Shown one piece after another: positions 1-11,537 of a stretch of DNA of 64,000 bases. Made by a program: the position numbers and the translations under genes. Origin of the DNA: Cubamyces lactineus (taxonomy: Eukaryota > Basidiomycota > Agaricomycetes > Polyporales > Polyporaceae); NCBI GenBank assembly GCA_022376465.1, contig JACDTU010000012.1, forward strand, positions 1,178,001-1,242,000. The letters are read 5' to 3'. Under the pieces are notes generated by a model that was given only the letters and a program-made list of their open reading frames with translations, was not told the origin of the DNA and did not search any database. Numbering within the stretch: position 1 is the stretch's first letter; each line of letters starts with the position of its first letter.

Positions 1-818
1 GTCGAGGCAATCTCGAAGTCTTGCTCGAGCTACGTATGCACAGCTGCAGTGAGATGATTGAACATGAAACGATACCCGGAAAGCCGACCTTGAACAGGTT
101 CTTCTCGTCGTTCAGCGTTTTCTCCTTCTTGTCTCGCAGTTTAGTCAACGAGTTGTTGAAGCGATCGTAGTCCACAAGCTGCGTAACGCCGTATGAGCAG
201 ATAACACGGATATGGCGACGAACATATCAACCTTGTGTTCTCGCTTGGTGATACTCTTCCGGATAGCCTTTAGGATTCCTTGGAATTCCTTGATAGGGCC
301 TACGATCCGGCTCTCGATCAACTCGAGCTCGGGTACGACGGACGTCTTGAGATCCTCCATGATGCCAACGTATCCGTCCACGTTTGCGATGGTGTGCTCC
401 GCGTCTGGATGCTTTGATTCTAGGCCGTATTCGCTGCCTAGGGGATGGAAGAGAGCGGAGAAGTGGGTCGCGAAGTCCGTCCCGTGCGTGAAGAGGTTCG
501 TGACAGAGTCCGTATACGCCTTGCTGTCCTTTAGGAGCTTCTCTGTCGCTTTCTCGATAGATTCGAAGCGGCGCGCGTAGTCGTCGAATTCGGGGTCGGT
601 AGACTCTGTGGGGATGACCAATTGGAAAGATCAGCAACCAGTCAATACGACGATTAGCGGGATTGAGAATAGACTAGAGCCCATACGACGTACTCTTTGT
701 CATGCCGACCTTCGAGGACAGCATGTGCGGTGTCCTGGTTCACATTCCTCCTCAATCCCTGGACGATGTGGCTGAGTAGGCGTACTCACCGCGCAAAGGC
801 TTTCTGAATGCCCTTCAT
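1..818 (-). CDS. BAR-domain protein, Rvs167/Hob1 type (3' end off the window)
   Basis: This gene encodes the N-terminal part of an amphiphysin-like BAR protein, a family that bends membranes and links to actin at endocytic sites. I read five exons on the minus strand: 818-790, 734-694, 605-232, 178-89 and 29-1 (continuing). All junctions have GT/AG and keep frame. The start MKGIQKAFAR opens the amphipathic N-terminus typical of the family. Exon 3 carries the helical core, including DDYARRFESIEKATEKLLKD and LFHPLGSEYGLESKHPDAEH, and exon 4 continues with YDRFNNSLTKLRDKKEKTLN. The SH3 domain expected of Rvs167 would lie beyond position 1, so Rvs167-type versus SH3-less Rvs161-type cannot be settled from the window; the core sequence resembles the Rvs167/Hob1 side. 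It faces SDO1 across about 320 bp. Confidence 0.85.
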
Positions 819-1137
819 GCTGATCGTCTGCTATGCGCTAAGATTGCCCTCAGTGTGTGTATGTATCCTAACCGAGATGCGAGCGATATGTTATGGGCGT
901 GGCGGCAAAGAAAGCGAGAGGAGACGGTGTTGGAGGAGGACGCGCCAAGGAGGCAGAGTGATATTCGGGTGATCGCAGGCGGGCTGTGTGGTTTCCAAAA
1001 AGGCAATTGAGTCGTGCCTGACGGTACCGAACTTTCGTCATCGACAAACTTGAAGTCCTTTCCCCGCGCCTCCGCGAACAACTCACGCTCAATCCTCATT
1101 CTCCACAATCCCGTAGCACCAGCAGCTCTCTGCGACA
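819..1137. promoter_or_regulatory. Shared divergent promoter region between the BAR gene and SDO1
   Basis: This 319 bp stretch separates two divergent start codons and must hold both promoters. I see no convincing TATA box and no conserved motif that I can name. Short ORFs on the minus strand here have no family resemblance. Confidence 0.4.
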
Positions 1138-2121
1138 ATGCAGATCAATCAACCTTCTAACCAGATCAAGTGTGATATCTGTTCGCTCGCCCCGCTTCAC
1201 TTTTGGAACGCCTGACAATTTATCGCCACAGGCTCACGAACGTCTCCGTCGTACGCCTCAAGAAGGGCGGCAAGCGCTTCGAGATCGCCTGCTACAAGAA
1301 CAAAGTGCAGGAATGGCGTAGTGGCGTAGAGACCGACATCGACGATGTGCTCCAGATTGCGAACGTCTTCGTGAACGTCTCCAAGGGCGAACTGGCCAAG
1401 AGCCAGGATCTGCAGAAGTCGTTCGGCACGACCGACACCAACACGATCGTTAAGGAGGTATGTTGTGTGCATCAGCTCGTCGTGCCAACTATCCAAATCT
1501 CATGTGGTTTTCTAGATCTTGAAGAAGGGAGAGCTCCAAGTCGGCGAGAAGGAACGAGAACACGATCTGTCCTCTGTCCGCCGAGAGATCGCCACGCTCG
1601 TCGCCGAGAAGTGCGTCGATCCTGCGACACAGCGGCCCTATCCCGTCGGCGTAATCGACAAAGCCATGACCGAGGCTGGATTCAGCGTACGCCCCGGAAA
1701 GAATGCGAAGTCACAGGTCCGTACGCAAAGCCACAATGACTACAGCTCATGTCGTGTATTTACATCGATGGTATAGGTCTCCGAGTGTATCAAACTGCTA
1801 CAGACCCACTCGAAGCTCCCGATCCAACGCGCGAGGATGCGCATCCGGGTAACATTGCCTAGCGCGGATGCAGAGAAGCTAAAGTCCAAGGTGCTCGAGG
1901 GCGCAGATTCTGTCGAGAAAGACGAGTCGGGAGCCGAGGAGTGGGAGGCGGTCAGTCGTTGTATACCCCCTAAGTGTTCCATAGCTCACGTCATGTTGCT
2001 CCTCCAGATTATCCTCATTGACCCCAGCCAGTTCCGCATTATCAACGATCTTCTGCAGAAGGAGTGCAAAGGGCGCGGCCGCCTGGAAACGTTGACTTTC
2101 GCCGCTACCGCAGGGAGTTGA
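1138..2121 (+). CDS. SDO1: Ribosome maturation protein Sdo1 (SBDS family)
   Basis: This encodes the SBDS orthologue, which with the GTPase Efl1 releases Tif6/eIF6 from late 60S subunits in the cytoplasm. Five exons join in frame: 1138-1169, 1232-1457, 1516-1716, 1777-1950 and 2008-2121, giving 248 residues, close to the usual 250. The start [11 protein letters not shown] is followed after the first intron by [20 protein letters not shown], the SBDS N-terminal FYSH domain. Next come [17 protein letters not shown], the helical middle domain ([17 protein letters not shown]) and the C-terminal ferredoxin-like domain ([11 protein letters not shown]). The first exon is only 32 nt and is supported by family conservation of its residues. 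No break or odd feature is visible. Confidence 0.95.
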
Positions 2122-2682
2122 GTGAGACGTGCTCGAAGTTTGTGATGTTCGATGTATGACACTGCTCCTGACAAGCGATTTCTCTGTTTGCGCAATGTCC
2201 GCTTGGCGCCGGAGGTTTTTTCGATCCAGAAGCGTACCTCCAGCTCAGATCGTTCATCTCTCGCCTTGTTATGACTTCACATGCGTCTGTATGCAACCTT
2301 GTAATGCCGGCCGGGTGGACTTGTACGCTCCCTATGCGTCGAAGTGGAGGAGCAGGTTCGTGCTAAATCTCATCAACATTTAAGGGGATTGCGCGCATCA
2401 CACAATGGTATAAGGGAGAGAAGTAATCCGATGCCGTCGATGATACACGGGCATAGCATGGGTAGACGCATTCTACTCATACCATCACTCGCCCCAAAGG
2501 GCGTAACCCGGATCATCGTCCCAGGAGTCTTCCGCTTGTCGGACTTATTCACTCGTATATGCAATAGTTGGTACACATTTGTGCCACCATGATGAACATC
2601 CGATCCAAGCTCAAAAAAAACGGTTCTATCGTGCGACCTTTCTCGTCTCGAGAGACGCTACTCAGCAAATGACTCTAGACGC
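2122..2682. other. Intergenic, convergent 3' ends
   Basis: This 560 bp lies between the SDO1 stop and the stop of the FunK1 pseudogene on the other strand. It holds only short unrelated reading frames, and I recognise no element in it. Confidence 0.5.
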
Positions 2683-3792
2683 CTATGCCTTAGAACGCCC
2701 CCTATCTTCCTTCAGCAGGACCTCATAGAACCCTATGATCACGTCAAGAAGCTGCTCGTGCGTGATGGCGAGGTCTCCGATATTCCCAGCCCAAACGTCG
2801 GGGCTCCTCTCACCCGGCAGCGGAGGTGAACCCCCTGCAAGTGCGGGAGTTGTGTCATATTCTGGCGGGGGTTGCTGCGCTGGGAGTCCCCGAGTCATGG
2901 TGCGCTTCATGATTTCCTGGAATGTGTCCCGGTCATCATCGTCCTCGGCGCTTTCCCATGTGATGCGTGGTTGAGCACACAGGATGAGCCACCAGATGCC
3001 TCGAAGAAAAGCGCCCATGGACCGCCACGGCCCCTTCTTCCATTATTGCACCAGGCCGACGATGGCGTGATGAGGGATTGCCTTCGACCTTTGGGTGCCA
3101 TTCAAGTTGGATGTAGTCCTAAGCTTGTAAGGAGTCGCATAGTGCGTGCGTCGCTCAATCAGCATGGCGATGCTCGAGATATTGAACAGCCTGTCGTTTT
3201 CCGCTTGCAAGGCCTTCTTCTCGGTTCCTTCGGCGGCCAAGAGCGCGCGTTTATATGCAGTGTATATGATGACCCAGCAAAAGGACTCGAGATCGTGCGC
3301 CGCTGTGCGCTTGAAAGGCTCATCATTCTCTATTGCTATCAGCAGAGCAGTTGCGTGGAACTGCGGCGTGCCCTGTACATTTCAAGGTCGATGACTGCTC
3401 AGTGGCGCGATAGTAGGACCCGGCACGTACCGTCCGCTCATCACCTGGCTGCCTAACACTGGCCTTGCGAGGAACTTGGTCGAAAACATCGTGCACATTC
3501 ACTTGGCTCACTGAGGACTCAAGCGTCGGGCGTGCGACTTGCTCACGCATGAGCTCGGTTTCCTCCTCAGATAGTGATGCGAACTCGAAGTCGGTCAGAA
3601 ACGCGGCGTTGTCACAATCTTCGGTTGTGTTGCTGTCGCGCGCGTCGCCTTCCGGCACTTCTTCCATGTTAATGGCGTCCCTGATAGGATCGTGCTGCGC
3701 TCTTGTTCGAATCAAGATATTCCCGAAACTGATGTCACGATGTAGTATGCCCGCTTCCGCGAGGGCTCGTTGAGCTACAATGCGAACGGCTG
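2683..3792 (-). pseudogene. FunK1-type protein kinase, truncated and interrupted
   Basis: FunK1 kinases are a fungal family with a kinase fold, expanded in Agaricomycetes; their substrates are unknown. Read on the minus strand, the remnant begins with the catalytic loop (GILHRDISFGNILI, near 3760-3710), followed by FLTDFEFASLSEEE with DFE in place of DFG. After an intron ending near 3382 comes GTPQFHATALLIAIENDEPF and the family hallmark HDLESFCWVIIYTAYKRALL. An in-frame TAA at 3043-3045 then interrupts the frame; the same frame resumes with FLRGIWWLILCAQPRITWES and ends PGERSPDVWAGNIGDLAITH plus about 25 residues. The several hundred residues that should precede the HRD motif are not found upstream, where a MITE-like element sits. 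No convincing intron removes the stop, so I call this a pseudogene; an unusual splice form remains possible. Confidence 0.65.
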
Positions 3793-4166
3793 TCAGCGTA
3801 TCTGAGTATGATATGAAGCCATATCGTGTAGCTGCATTATAACCAACCTTTCACAACGCTGAGAAGAGCCCTCGGCGTTGTTCTCATCGAAGTACTTGTG
3901 AGCCGGAGAAACACTGTTCGTGCCGCTCATGATGCTGTTCAACGAGGCAACATACCTCGATAGCTGTGGCAAAGAGTCGCCGCCAGGGTGGCGGTTGGTT
4001 GGCTCACCGACTCTTGGATAATGTAACCGTAGTCGTCGACGTAGCCGCCTTGGCTGGCCATAGTAGCTGCGCATCGGACGTGGCGGTGGCGGTGTTGGCC
4101 TCGCGACTGCTCCGGGCGCCTCAGAACGTATATGTGCGCTTATTTTACCTTGGAGGGCGGTTCTAA
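3793..4166. other. Region upstream of the FunK1 remnant, no recognisable coding
   Basis: An open frame on the minus strand (3793-4182) is proline- and arginine-rich and resembles no FunK1 N-terminus. Any earlier exons of the kinase have been lost or are unrecognisable. Confidence 0.35.
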
Positions 4167-4193
4167 TAGAGCGTATTTGCAACGCAGTTTAAA
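4167..4193 (+). repeat. Left terminal inverted repeat of the MITE-like element
   Basis: It pairs with the reverse complement of 4507-4533 with a single-base indel. Confidence 0.7.
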
Positions 4194-4506
4194 CTACGTA
4201 GTTTAAGACTTGGTTGGAGCTGATTTTCAACTGGCGAGCAATCGAGCGCTTGACTCACATGAAGCGCCCGTATTGTTGCCACGGCAGCTTGGGGTATTCC
4301 TGAGAGCATATGATGCGGGTGCGCAACGAGTAAAGCGAGCAGAAGGAGCTTTCTAACATCCATCATGGCTACCGGTGCAAGGAGATGAGAAACGGCGACT
4401 GATGGTGCGGCCAGCAGCGGCTTAGCGCCAAACGTGAATAGTAGCGCTCAGACTTCTCTGTAGCGCCCATACCGCTGCTCCGCTGTTCTAAAACTCGAGT
4501 GGGGCG

Positions 4507-4533
4507 GTTTAAACTGCGTGCAAATACGCTCTA
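4507..4533 (-). repeat. Right terminal inverted repeat of the MITE-like element
   Basis: On the minus strand it reads TAGAGCGTATTTGCACGCAG followed by TTTAAACC, matching the left end. Confidence 0.7.
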
Positions 4534-5860
4534 ATAGCACCTCCCGATCTACATACAAGAACTAGCACTCGAACCGAATTTCTAAGCCCCGGGACTCATG
4601 TGGAAGGCTTTTGAGCACTGCACTGCTAAACCTGGTAGGAAGGAGTGCAGGTCCTAGATCTTCTGCTTCTAGGTTGCTGAAGAGAAAGCCTGACGGCATT
4701 TGTGTGGCTCCATCCTTGGGCTTCGATAACAGGACGCATTGTGGAGACTGAATCGCCTCATCAAAAGTAATGTCCACTAGTCTTAATAGAAAGATAGTAT
4801 TTATGGTAGCAGGCCACTCCGGAAAACTCCACGAGTCAGTGCCAATATGGATGCCGCCTTGATTCTACGTAGCGCATGTAGCAACGTCACAGGCTGCGAA
4901 GCGATAGTCATAGGGCGAGCTGGAGTTGCCTCAGGCCAGATTCCAAAACGAGACCAAGATAGGCAATAGGCAGGTTTTCGCGTGCAGTGAACGTACGTCG
5001 TACGGACCGCCGTCGACATGGTAGTCCATTAGCGTTGGAGGCTACCGTAATGCCGTGGCGTTGCACTCGAGCTGAGGCATGAGACCCGGGGATTTGGGGA
5101 TGTGAACAGTTGATTAGAAGTGGCACTTACGATGTGGCTAACTAGCCAGGTTTCCGAATGCGGCGTATTCGGGGGAAGCCTTGCCCCTCAGACGATGTCA
5201 ACGCAGAAAAGGAGGAAAGTAGCTCTGCTGCGCGGGTGAACGCACTCAAAAGTGCTGCAAACTAGGAGGCGTCTGAGGGGTCGGAACGCTCCTGTCAGCA
5301 CCAGTAAACTGGTCGTATGTTCTCGATGAGATTGCAGGGAATTGCACGAGATTGCAACGAGCGGATGCTGACAAAGTCGCACTTGCTCATGGCGACACGT
5401 AGAGGCTACGTGAGCTTCTGACATATATGGCGCCGCCATGCCATATGTTTGCGAGAAATATGCTAACATGAGACTTCAGCATCAGCCTGAGTAGGGTGAG
5501 GGTGGGATTGGGGTATACAAGGAATGGCCGAAAGGAAGAGGCAAAGGCGAAGTGCGTCACCGGGCGACGGATGCGGATGAGTGCGGTGGCTGTGGCGCGT
5601 CTGAGAGGGATTACGCCGAGAGCCGAGCTCAGTACGCATTCCTTCGAATTCCTCCCCACTGCTCACTTCCCGCGTCCACCCTCGACCTCTACAACTGTCT
5701 CGCGCTGGAGAACGAACCCTTGCTGCACGATCTGCGCCATCTATAGTCACCGCTGGTCATCGCATCGCATTGCCACCCCGCAGCAGCACCGTCTGCTGCG
5801 TTTTATCTCGCCTGGTCCACGCCTCCTCCACACCCCTCCTTCCTGCGCCTCTATACAGCC
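4534..5860. other. Intergenic and promoter region of the oxysterol-binding protein gene
   Basis: About 1.3 kb without a recognisable gene; the open frames here are short and resemble nothing I know. The last 150 bases before the start at 5861 are rich in C and T (for example 5811-5850), a common feature of fungal leaders and core promoters. Confidence 0.4.
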
Positions 5861-7767
5861 ATGATGGGCCTATTCAACCAAGCCGCTCAGAAGGTCTACA
5901 AGCCACGCGGTGCCGCAGACGACGACAAAGTCCCGGATGACACCGAGCCAGACGACACATCGATCTTGTCCGTACCTTTCTCCTCTCTGCTCAGCCCCTC
6001 CCACCCTTACTATGCGCTACCTCTCGCCCGCCACGGAGGACCGTCCTGACGATGTTGACGATTACAGGGACGAAAATGAAGGCTCTATCATCGCATCGCT
6101 CATCTCCCAGCTCAGGTGCGTCCTCCGATACCTGCTCCACCCCATGCCTCCGACCGACTCTGACCCGTGCCTTGCGCCCAGAGTCGGCATGGATCTCCAC
6201 AAGGTCACCTTCCCTACGTTCGTCCTCGAGCCTCGCAGCATGCTCGAGCGCATCACCGACTTCATGTCCCACCCAGATCTACTCTTCGGGCAAGTCTCCT
6301 CTCCGTGCCCCCTTTCGTCCTCTCCCCTCTCACCACCCATCTACCTCCTGTAGCGCGGAGAACTGCGACGACCCCGAAGAGCGTTTCATCCGCGTGCTGC
6401 AGTACTATCTCGCCGGCTGGCACATCAAGCCCAAGGGCGTCAAGAAGCCGTACGTGTCTCCCCACCTCGTTCCCCTCGACCCCTTGCGCGTTTCGAAGCG
6501 CGCGCACGTGCCCGATCGCTGACATCGGACACGCAGGTACAATCCTGTCTTGGGCGAGTTCTTCCGTTGTCGATATGACTATCCAGACGGGACGCGTGGA
6601 TTCTATATCGCAGAGCAAGGTGATTCCGGCTCGCTCGCACTCCGCGTAACCGAAGCGCCCATTCACTGACATGTACGCGCAGTGTCGCACCATCCTCCCG
6701 TTTCGGCGTTCTACTACGTCTCGCCTGCGAACAAGGTGTGCGTCGTTGGAGAGCTCCGGCCAAAGTCCAAGTTCCTTGGAAATAGCGTATCAACGACTAT
6801 GGAGGGCGAAAACCGCGTGTACCTCCTCGGCCGCCCCGAAGACAAGGGTACGTGCATGCTCCGCTTTCTCACATGTCACGGTGCGCCTGACCCGACATGA
6901 TGTAGAATACGTAATCTCGATGCCCAACATGTACGCACGAGGTATACTATGGGGTAAAATGTTCCTCGAGCTCGGAGACTCGTGTATGGCCAAGAACGAG
7001 CAGACCGGTCACTACGCCGATATCCAGTTCAAGACAAAGGTCTGCCCGCCGGAATCAACTCGTGTTATCTTACCAGAAGGCTGATACAACGTTGTGCACG
7101 TAGGGCTACTTCTCGGGGACATATAACGCGATCCAAGGTCGTATACGCCGCGGCAACACTGAGACGGGCGAGATCTCGGGTAAATGGAGCGCAGTCATGG
7201 AATACAAGAACTCCAAGGTGAGTTCAATTTACGGAGTCCTTGGGGGCATACTCATGTGGAGATATTGTTGCAGGGTGAGAAACGTGTACTGTTCGACGCG
7301 ACGAAAGACGGCCAGAACATTGCCCCGAAGTGGGTCGCGCCTGAGGAAGAGCAAGAGACGAACGAGTCCCGCAGGTTCGTTCTCTTCGAGTTTTGTGCTT
7401 GCATCCTCCCTGCTGATTCTGGTACAGGCTATGGTCGCGCTTGACGAAGGCGATCATCGCGAAAGACATGGACGCTGCGACGGAGGCCAAGACTGCCGTT
7501 GAGGAGACGCAGCGGGAGCAGCGTCGGCACATGGAGGAACGCGGAGAGGTACACGTGCCTCGGTTCTTCCAGGAGCGTGGGGGCCGCTGGGAGCCCAAGC
7601 TGCAGTGCGTGATCTCTCTCAAGATGAAAGCATAAAGCGTTGGATGCTAATGGAGCGAGCTCCCCAGATTGCCATCGGATCCACAGGAAGCAGTACAAGC
7701 AGTCGAGCGCTTTATCTGGCCGACGCTACCACCCTCCTACGGGCCTTCGTCTACATCGTCGCCCTAA
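5861..7767 (+). CDS. KES1: Oxysterol-binding protein homologue, Kes1/Osh4 type
   Basis: This is a short sterol/PI4P exchange protein of the OSBP family without PH or ankyrin domains, acting between ER and Golgi/plasma membrane. Eleven exons join in frame to 410 residues: 5861-5967, 6068-6115, 6182-6289, 6354-6449, 6537-6619, 6683-6847, 6906-7039, 7104-7217, 7274-7374, 7428-7604, 7668-7767. The family signature EQVSHHPPVSAFYY spans the exon 5/6 junction; the two histidines contact PI4P in known structures. Other landmarks are PYNPVLGEFFRCRY, the GKW segment (SGKWSAVMEYKN) and the C-terminal WVAPEEEQETNESRRLW with ERFIWPTLPPSYGPS. The intron after exon 3 appears to begin with GC (GG|GCAAGT) rather than GT. 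Exon 1 is the least certain, since its donor reads GTCCGT. A second in-frame ATG follows directly at 5864. Confidence 0.93.
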
Positions 7768-8677
7768 ACTAATGAATGATGCCCACCATGCATGCACGTC
7801 CGTCCCTACTTACGACCAACATCGCAGAGTCTCGAGACGCGCCGTGTGCTCCCGTCGCCGTTGCTTGGTGCGGGGAGAGAGGACTGTTTTCTAGATGTGT
7901 TCCGATGCACTCTGCGCGATGTCGTCCTGGCTCTGTAAATTGCCGTTAATGTACCTGTACGTATACATATTGCTCCCCGCCCGCTGTGCATGCCTCCATA
8001 TATGCGCCCACACGCACTCGCACAGTCGTATATGCATATCAATCTGCCCTGTTTGCCTTCGGCCAACGAACGTCGTTGCTACCTCTCCGTGGGCGGATTC
8101 GAACATGGGCTTGAGCTCGATTGTCGCGATGTGGGCGCCTGAGCGCCCATCGGTGGCGCAAGGATGTGCGGAGTGCCAACTGAGCTCGTGATTCACCCCG
8201 AAATGCTGAACGGTTCTGAGAGTGTTGAACCGCATCCAACCGCGTCGACTGTGACAGTGCGACCCAAAAGGACCCACCGCCGGTGTTTCCTTCTGTTTTT
8301 TCGAGTGCGTTCAGTTCCGCTCGCAAGCTGGCCCTGCTGATAGTAATTGTGGCGTATATGCACTCTGTCTCCCTGCACAGATACAACCGTACCGTTCCCG
8401 GCTGCGGCCAAATTCGAGCGATTGATCACGACCCGTGTATATCCAAGCGTGAGTCATCCATTTCCTATCACCCCTCATACCATGAAACAGTGCGCCCTGT
8501 TGCGGTTTGCTGTCTGCTCATGAATGGTTGCCGTGTTCGACGTCTTGGTCCTCTATCTGACACGCTGCATACACACAGTGTTTCCAACTTTTGCGCCTTT
8601 CTCCTTCTCGTATATAGGCAGGATGGAATTCCACGACGGTACGTTAAACATTCCATCTGTCGAATCATCAACCAGTC
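7768..8677. other. Intergenic, 3' of KES1 and 5' of the FunK1 gene
   Basis: About 910 bp with no supported gene. It must contain the KES1 terminator and the promoter of the FunK1 gene that starts at 8678; I see no distinct motif. Confidence 0.4.
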
Positions 8678-11537
8678 ATGTCTGACACAACGGCTGCCCG
8701 CCAACAAATCTATGCGACATCCTTGAAAAATGAATCTCTATCGTCGAAACCCTGCGCAGAGCTCCGCGAAGAACTTGAGCATGAACTTCGAGGCAAGATC
8801 GAATATAACAACCGCGACCTACTCTCCGAGTTGCTTGGCTCTGCGGCTGGAGGTCATACCACTCAACGTAGTCGCTTGATCACGGACCGTATAAACCCAC
8901 TGACTCAAGAGGATCGAATCAAGACAATTGTCACATCCATCCTGGAGAACCTCCCCGACGAGCTAAGGACGTTGAAGACAGTCGCAAATAGGGCACGGGC
9001 GTCACCGCCTGTGAAAGAAGAACGCTCAATGTATGAACCTTTGGTGCGCAATCATGGTTCTCTTCAGCTTACATGTTCTTGACCATCCCGTGTATCTCAG
9101 TATGATATTTTTGAGCATATACAATCGCAAGTTCAGAGCATGTGCACGTCTCCAAGGATGACGCCATATACCGCTGGCAGACATTTTGTGGAAACCTCCG
9201 GGAAATCTCTGCGGCCTGACGAACACCAGAAGAATGACAATCCAGAGAAGCCCGACTTTGTCCTAATCGATCCACTTGTCTACAAGCCCGCTACCTGGAG
9301 AGCGTGTTCGGCTTTCTTTGAGATCAAGGCAGATGAACGTGATGGGCCTACACCCCGTAGTGGCCGTTCTAATACTACAATCAAGCAAACATTGAGGCAA
9401 GGTGCAGATTATGCTCGTCTCATATTCTCATCCCGCCCCCACCATCTCCATGTTTGGGGTCTCTTTCTCTGCGGCAACAAGCTCACGATCGGCCGATTTG
9501 ATCGTCGAGGAGTTGTTCTCTCCCAGGAATTCGATGTGCAGAATCCCGAATACATGGCAAAGTTGGAGGATTCGGATGGTTGGGACGATGCGGCGGATTT
9601 GGATGGTGCAGAGGACGCGAACGACACGAAGAATCTGGAACCCGGTAGGAAGGCTGTGAGTACCGCAAACCCGAAGACCAAGAAAAGCACGAAAAGCACA
9701 ACAACTAGAAAGGACACGAAGAACATCAATAACACCGTGACAGAGAGGCATAGCAAGACGAAGAGAACGGCTGAAAATGAACCCGGCCTAGTACGCTTCG
9801 TTCGCATCATCGTGCGCCTCATGTATGAGATGTCAGCCATAGAACTGGGACATGACCCCACCGTCACGGTCTTCGGCACTTATACGTATTCCGGCTTGGA
9901 ATACCCTTCTTTCACGATCTCTGTGGGCGACGGCCCGGCTGCTACCAGCTGGGTGACTATCTCTGAGCCAATCGGTGCATCGCTTTCTCTCTTTGGCCGT
10001 GGGACATCTGTATGGTACGTTATCCCCGAAACGGAGGCGACAAACCTGAAGATATCTCAACCCACGGTGTACATCCTAAAGAATGCTTGGAGACCTTCGA
10101 GTCGTCTTGGAGAGTACCTCATCTATACCCGGATGTTGATGCACACGGAGGTAGCAGCCACTTCCGCGATCGCGCGTGCTCTCGCAGGGGGGGACGTCAA
10201 GGGCGATCTCAGGGGTGAAGGAGTCGGCGCGAGCCAGACAATCTCCATCGGGGCTATACGGCACTCGCATTCTAGTCCCTCGAACTTGGAGTCTGATGCC
10301 GTTCTTCATCGTGTGATCCTCAAGGACTACGGTATTCCGCTGTACAAGTTCAGGACGATCACCGAGATGCTGCGTGCTGTGAGTGCGGTAGTGAAAGGTA
10401 TGACATTATATAGCGTCATAAACGGAGTCCTACAATGCTGAGAATCCATGATACAGGCCATAGGGTACTAGCACGGGCTGGCATACTCCACCGGGACATC
10501 AGTCCGGGGAATATCATGATCCGTTTGCCAAATCCACAGGTTGAGACACAGAATGGAAAACTCACCCTGAAACACCCGCAATTTGAAGGGCAAACACAAT
10601 CTGCCGGCTTTCTGATGGATTTCGAATTTGCATCTCTACCCAATGGGGAGGACAGGGTGGGCCAATCCAACGACATTGATGACATACCGAAGGACGGGAT
10701 GACGGTACGCAGCTCATAAAAAGCATTTTGGCCAGTCTTTGTTGACAGGTTATTTGGATATCTCGATAGGGACTAGGACTCTTCATGGCAACGGAGGTCC
10801 TCATGAGCGTGGCCCAGGATATTGCTATAACTCGCACAGCATCCCATGACCTCCAGTCTGTCCTTTGGTCGATCCTCTATGTTGTCTACTATGACGCCCA
10901 TACCAAGCTCAACGACTCATCAAGATCTACCAGGGCACGTCTGAGCGCTATTAGGGATGGTCTACAGAAGGAGTACGCCTTGCTCTTCTCCGCCTCCAGT
11001 GTTGAAAACCTCTTGGCATCTCGAGCGACCGCCTTTGGCACCTGTGTCTCTGCCGCTCGTCCGCATACAGAAGCAACATGCGGGGGAGTACAGTACCTAC
11101 TCATGTACACCGACATCATGTTCCGCGATGAGAATATCACGGACTTCCTCGAGGCTGTCTGGATCCTTCTTCGACGGTGCCAACCAGAGTTCATTCCAAC
11201 CAAGGACCATCAATACGCGGACATCTACTACGGGAAGGGCATCGAGTTTGCGCAAACATACGACGACACGGCATCCACGGGCCAGGGCGTTTCCTCCCCC
11301 TATTGGCGGATGAGCAATTTCGCTCGGGAACTCAACCACGACATACTTGAGAAGCTTCTCGAGAGGGTTCTAGGAAAGGTTGAGAGCCGAAGTGAGTGTG
11401 GGGATGGCGATGATGTGGATGAGGATGCACGTGAGGACGAAGACGAGAGCGAGGGCAACCACCAGGACGGAAAAGAGGAAGGAGGAGATGCTGATGATCT
11501 TACTGATAGATTGGGAGCCCTGCACATCGCCAGTTAA
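8678..11537 (+). CDS. FunK1-type protein kinase, apparently intact
   Basis: This is a complete member of the fungal FunK1 kinase family. Four exons (8678-9043, 9101-10397, 10457-10704, 10770-11537) join in frame to 892 residues. The N-terminal part (CAELREELEHELRGKIEYNN, then PDFVLIDPLVYKPATW and CSAFFEIKADE) is the conserved region that precedes the FunK1 kinase domain. The kinase core carries GILHRDISPGNIMIR (catalytic loop), FLMDFEFASLP (DFE in place of DFG) and, after the last intron, GLGLFMATEVLMS and SHDLQSVLWSILYVVYY. A lysine/threonine-rich insert lies near 9660-9780, and the C-terminal tail is strongly acidic. The DFE motif and family-wide divergence leave it open whether the kinase is catalytically active. 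Its intactness contrasts with two decayed relatives in this window (2683-3792 and about 20,257-20,385). Confidence 0.88.

Larger units (their letters stand above)
4167..4533. mobile_element. MITE-like element with about 27 bp terminal inverted repeats
   Basis: The left end (4167-4193) starts TAGAGCGTATTTGCAACGCA and runs on into GTTTAAAC. The right end (4507-4533) is its reverse complement except for one missing A. The unit is about 367 bp with no transposase frame, as expected of a non-autonomous miniature inverted-repeat element. Because the outermost bases are themselves symmetrical, the flanking duplication can be read as TA or as AAT; a TA duplication would fit a Tc1/mariner-like parent. 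Just inside the left repeat is a 14 bp perfect palindrome, AAACTACGTAGTTT (4191-4204). Confidence 0.7.

Noticed and set aside
3793..4182. Minus-strand frame upstream of the FunK1 remnant as its missing N-terminus
   Set aside because: Its proline/arginine-rich sequence shows none of the blocks seen in the intact FunK1 protein at 8678-11537.
4163..4366. Minus-strand frame starting MMDVRKLLLLALLVAHP, resembling a signal peptide
   Set aside because: It lies inside the MITE-like element, overlaps its left inverted repeat and has no downstream protein-like content, so it is most likely chance.
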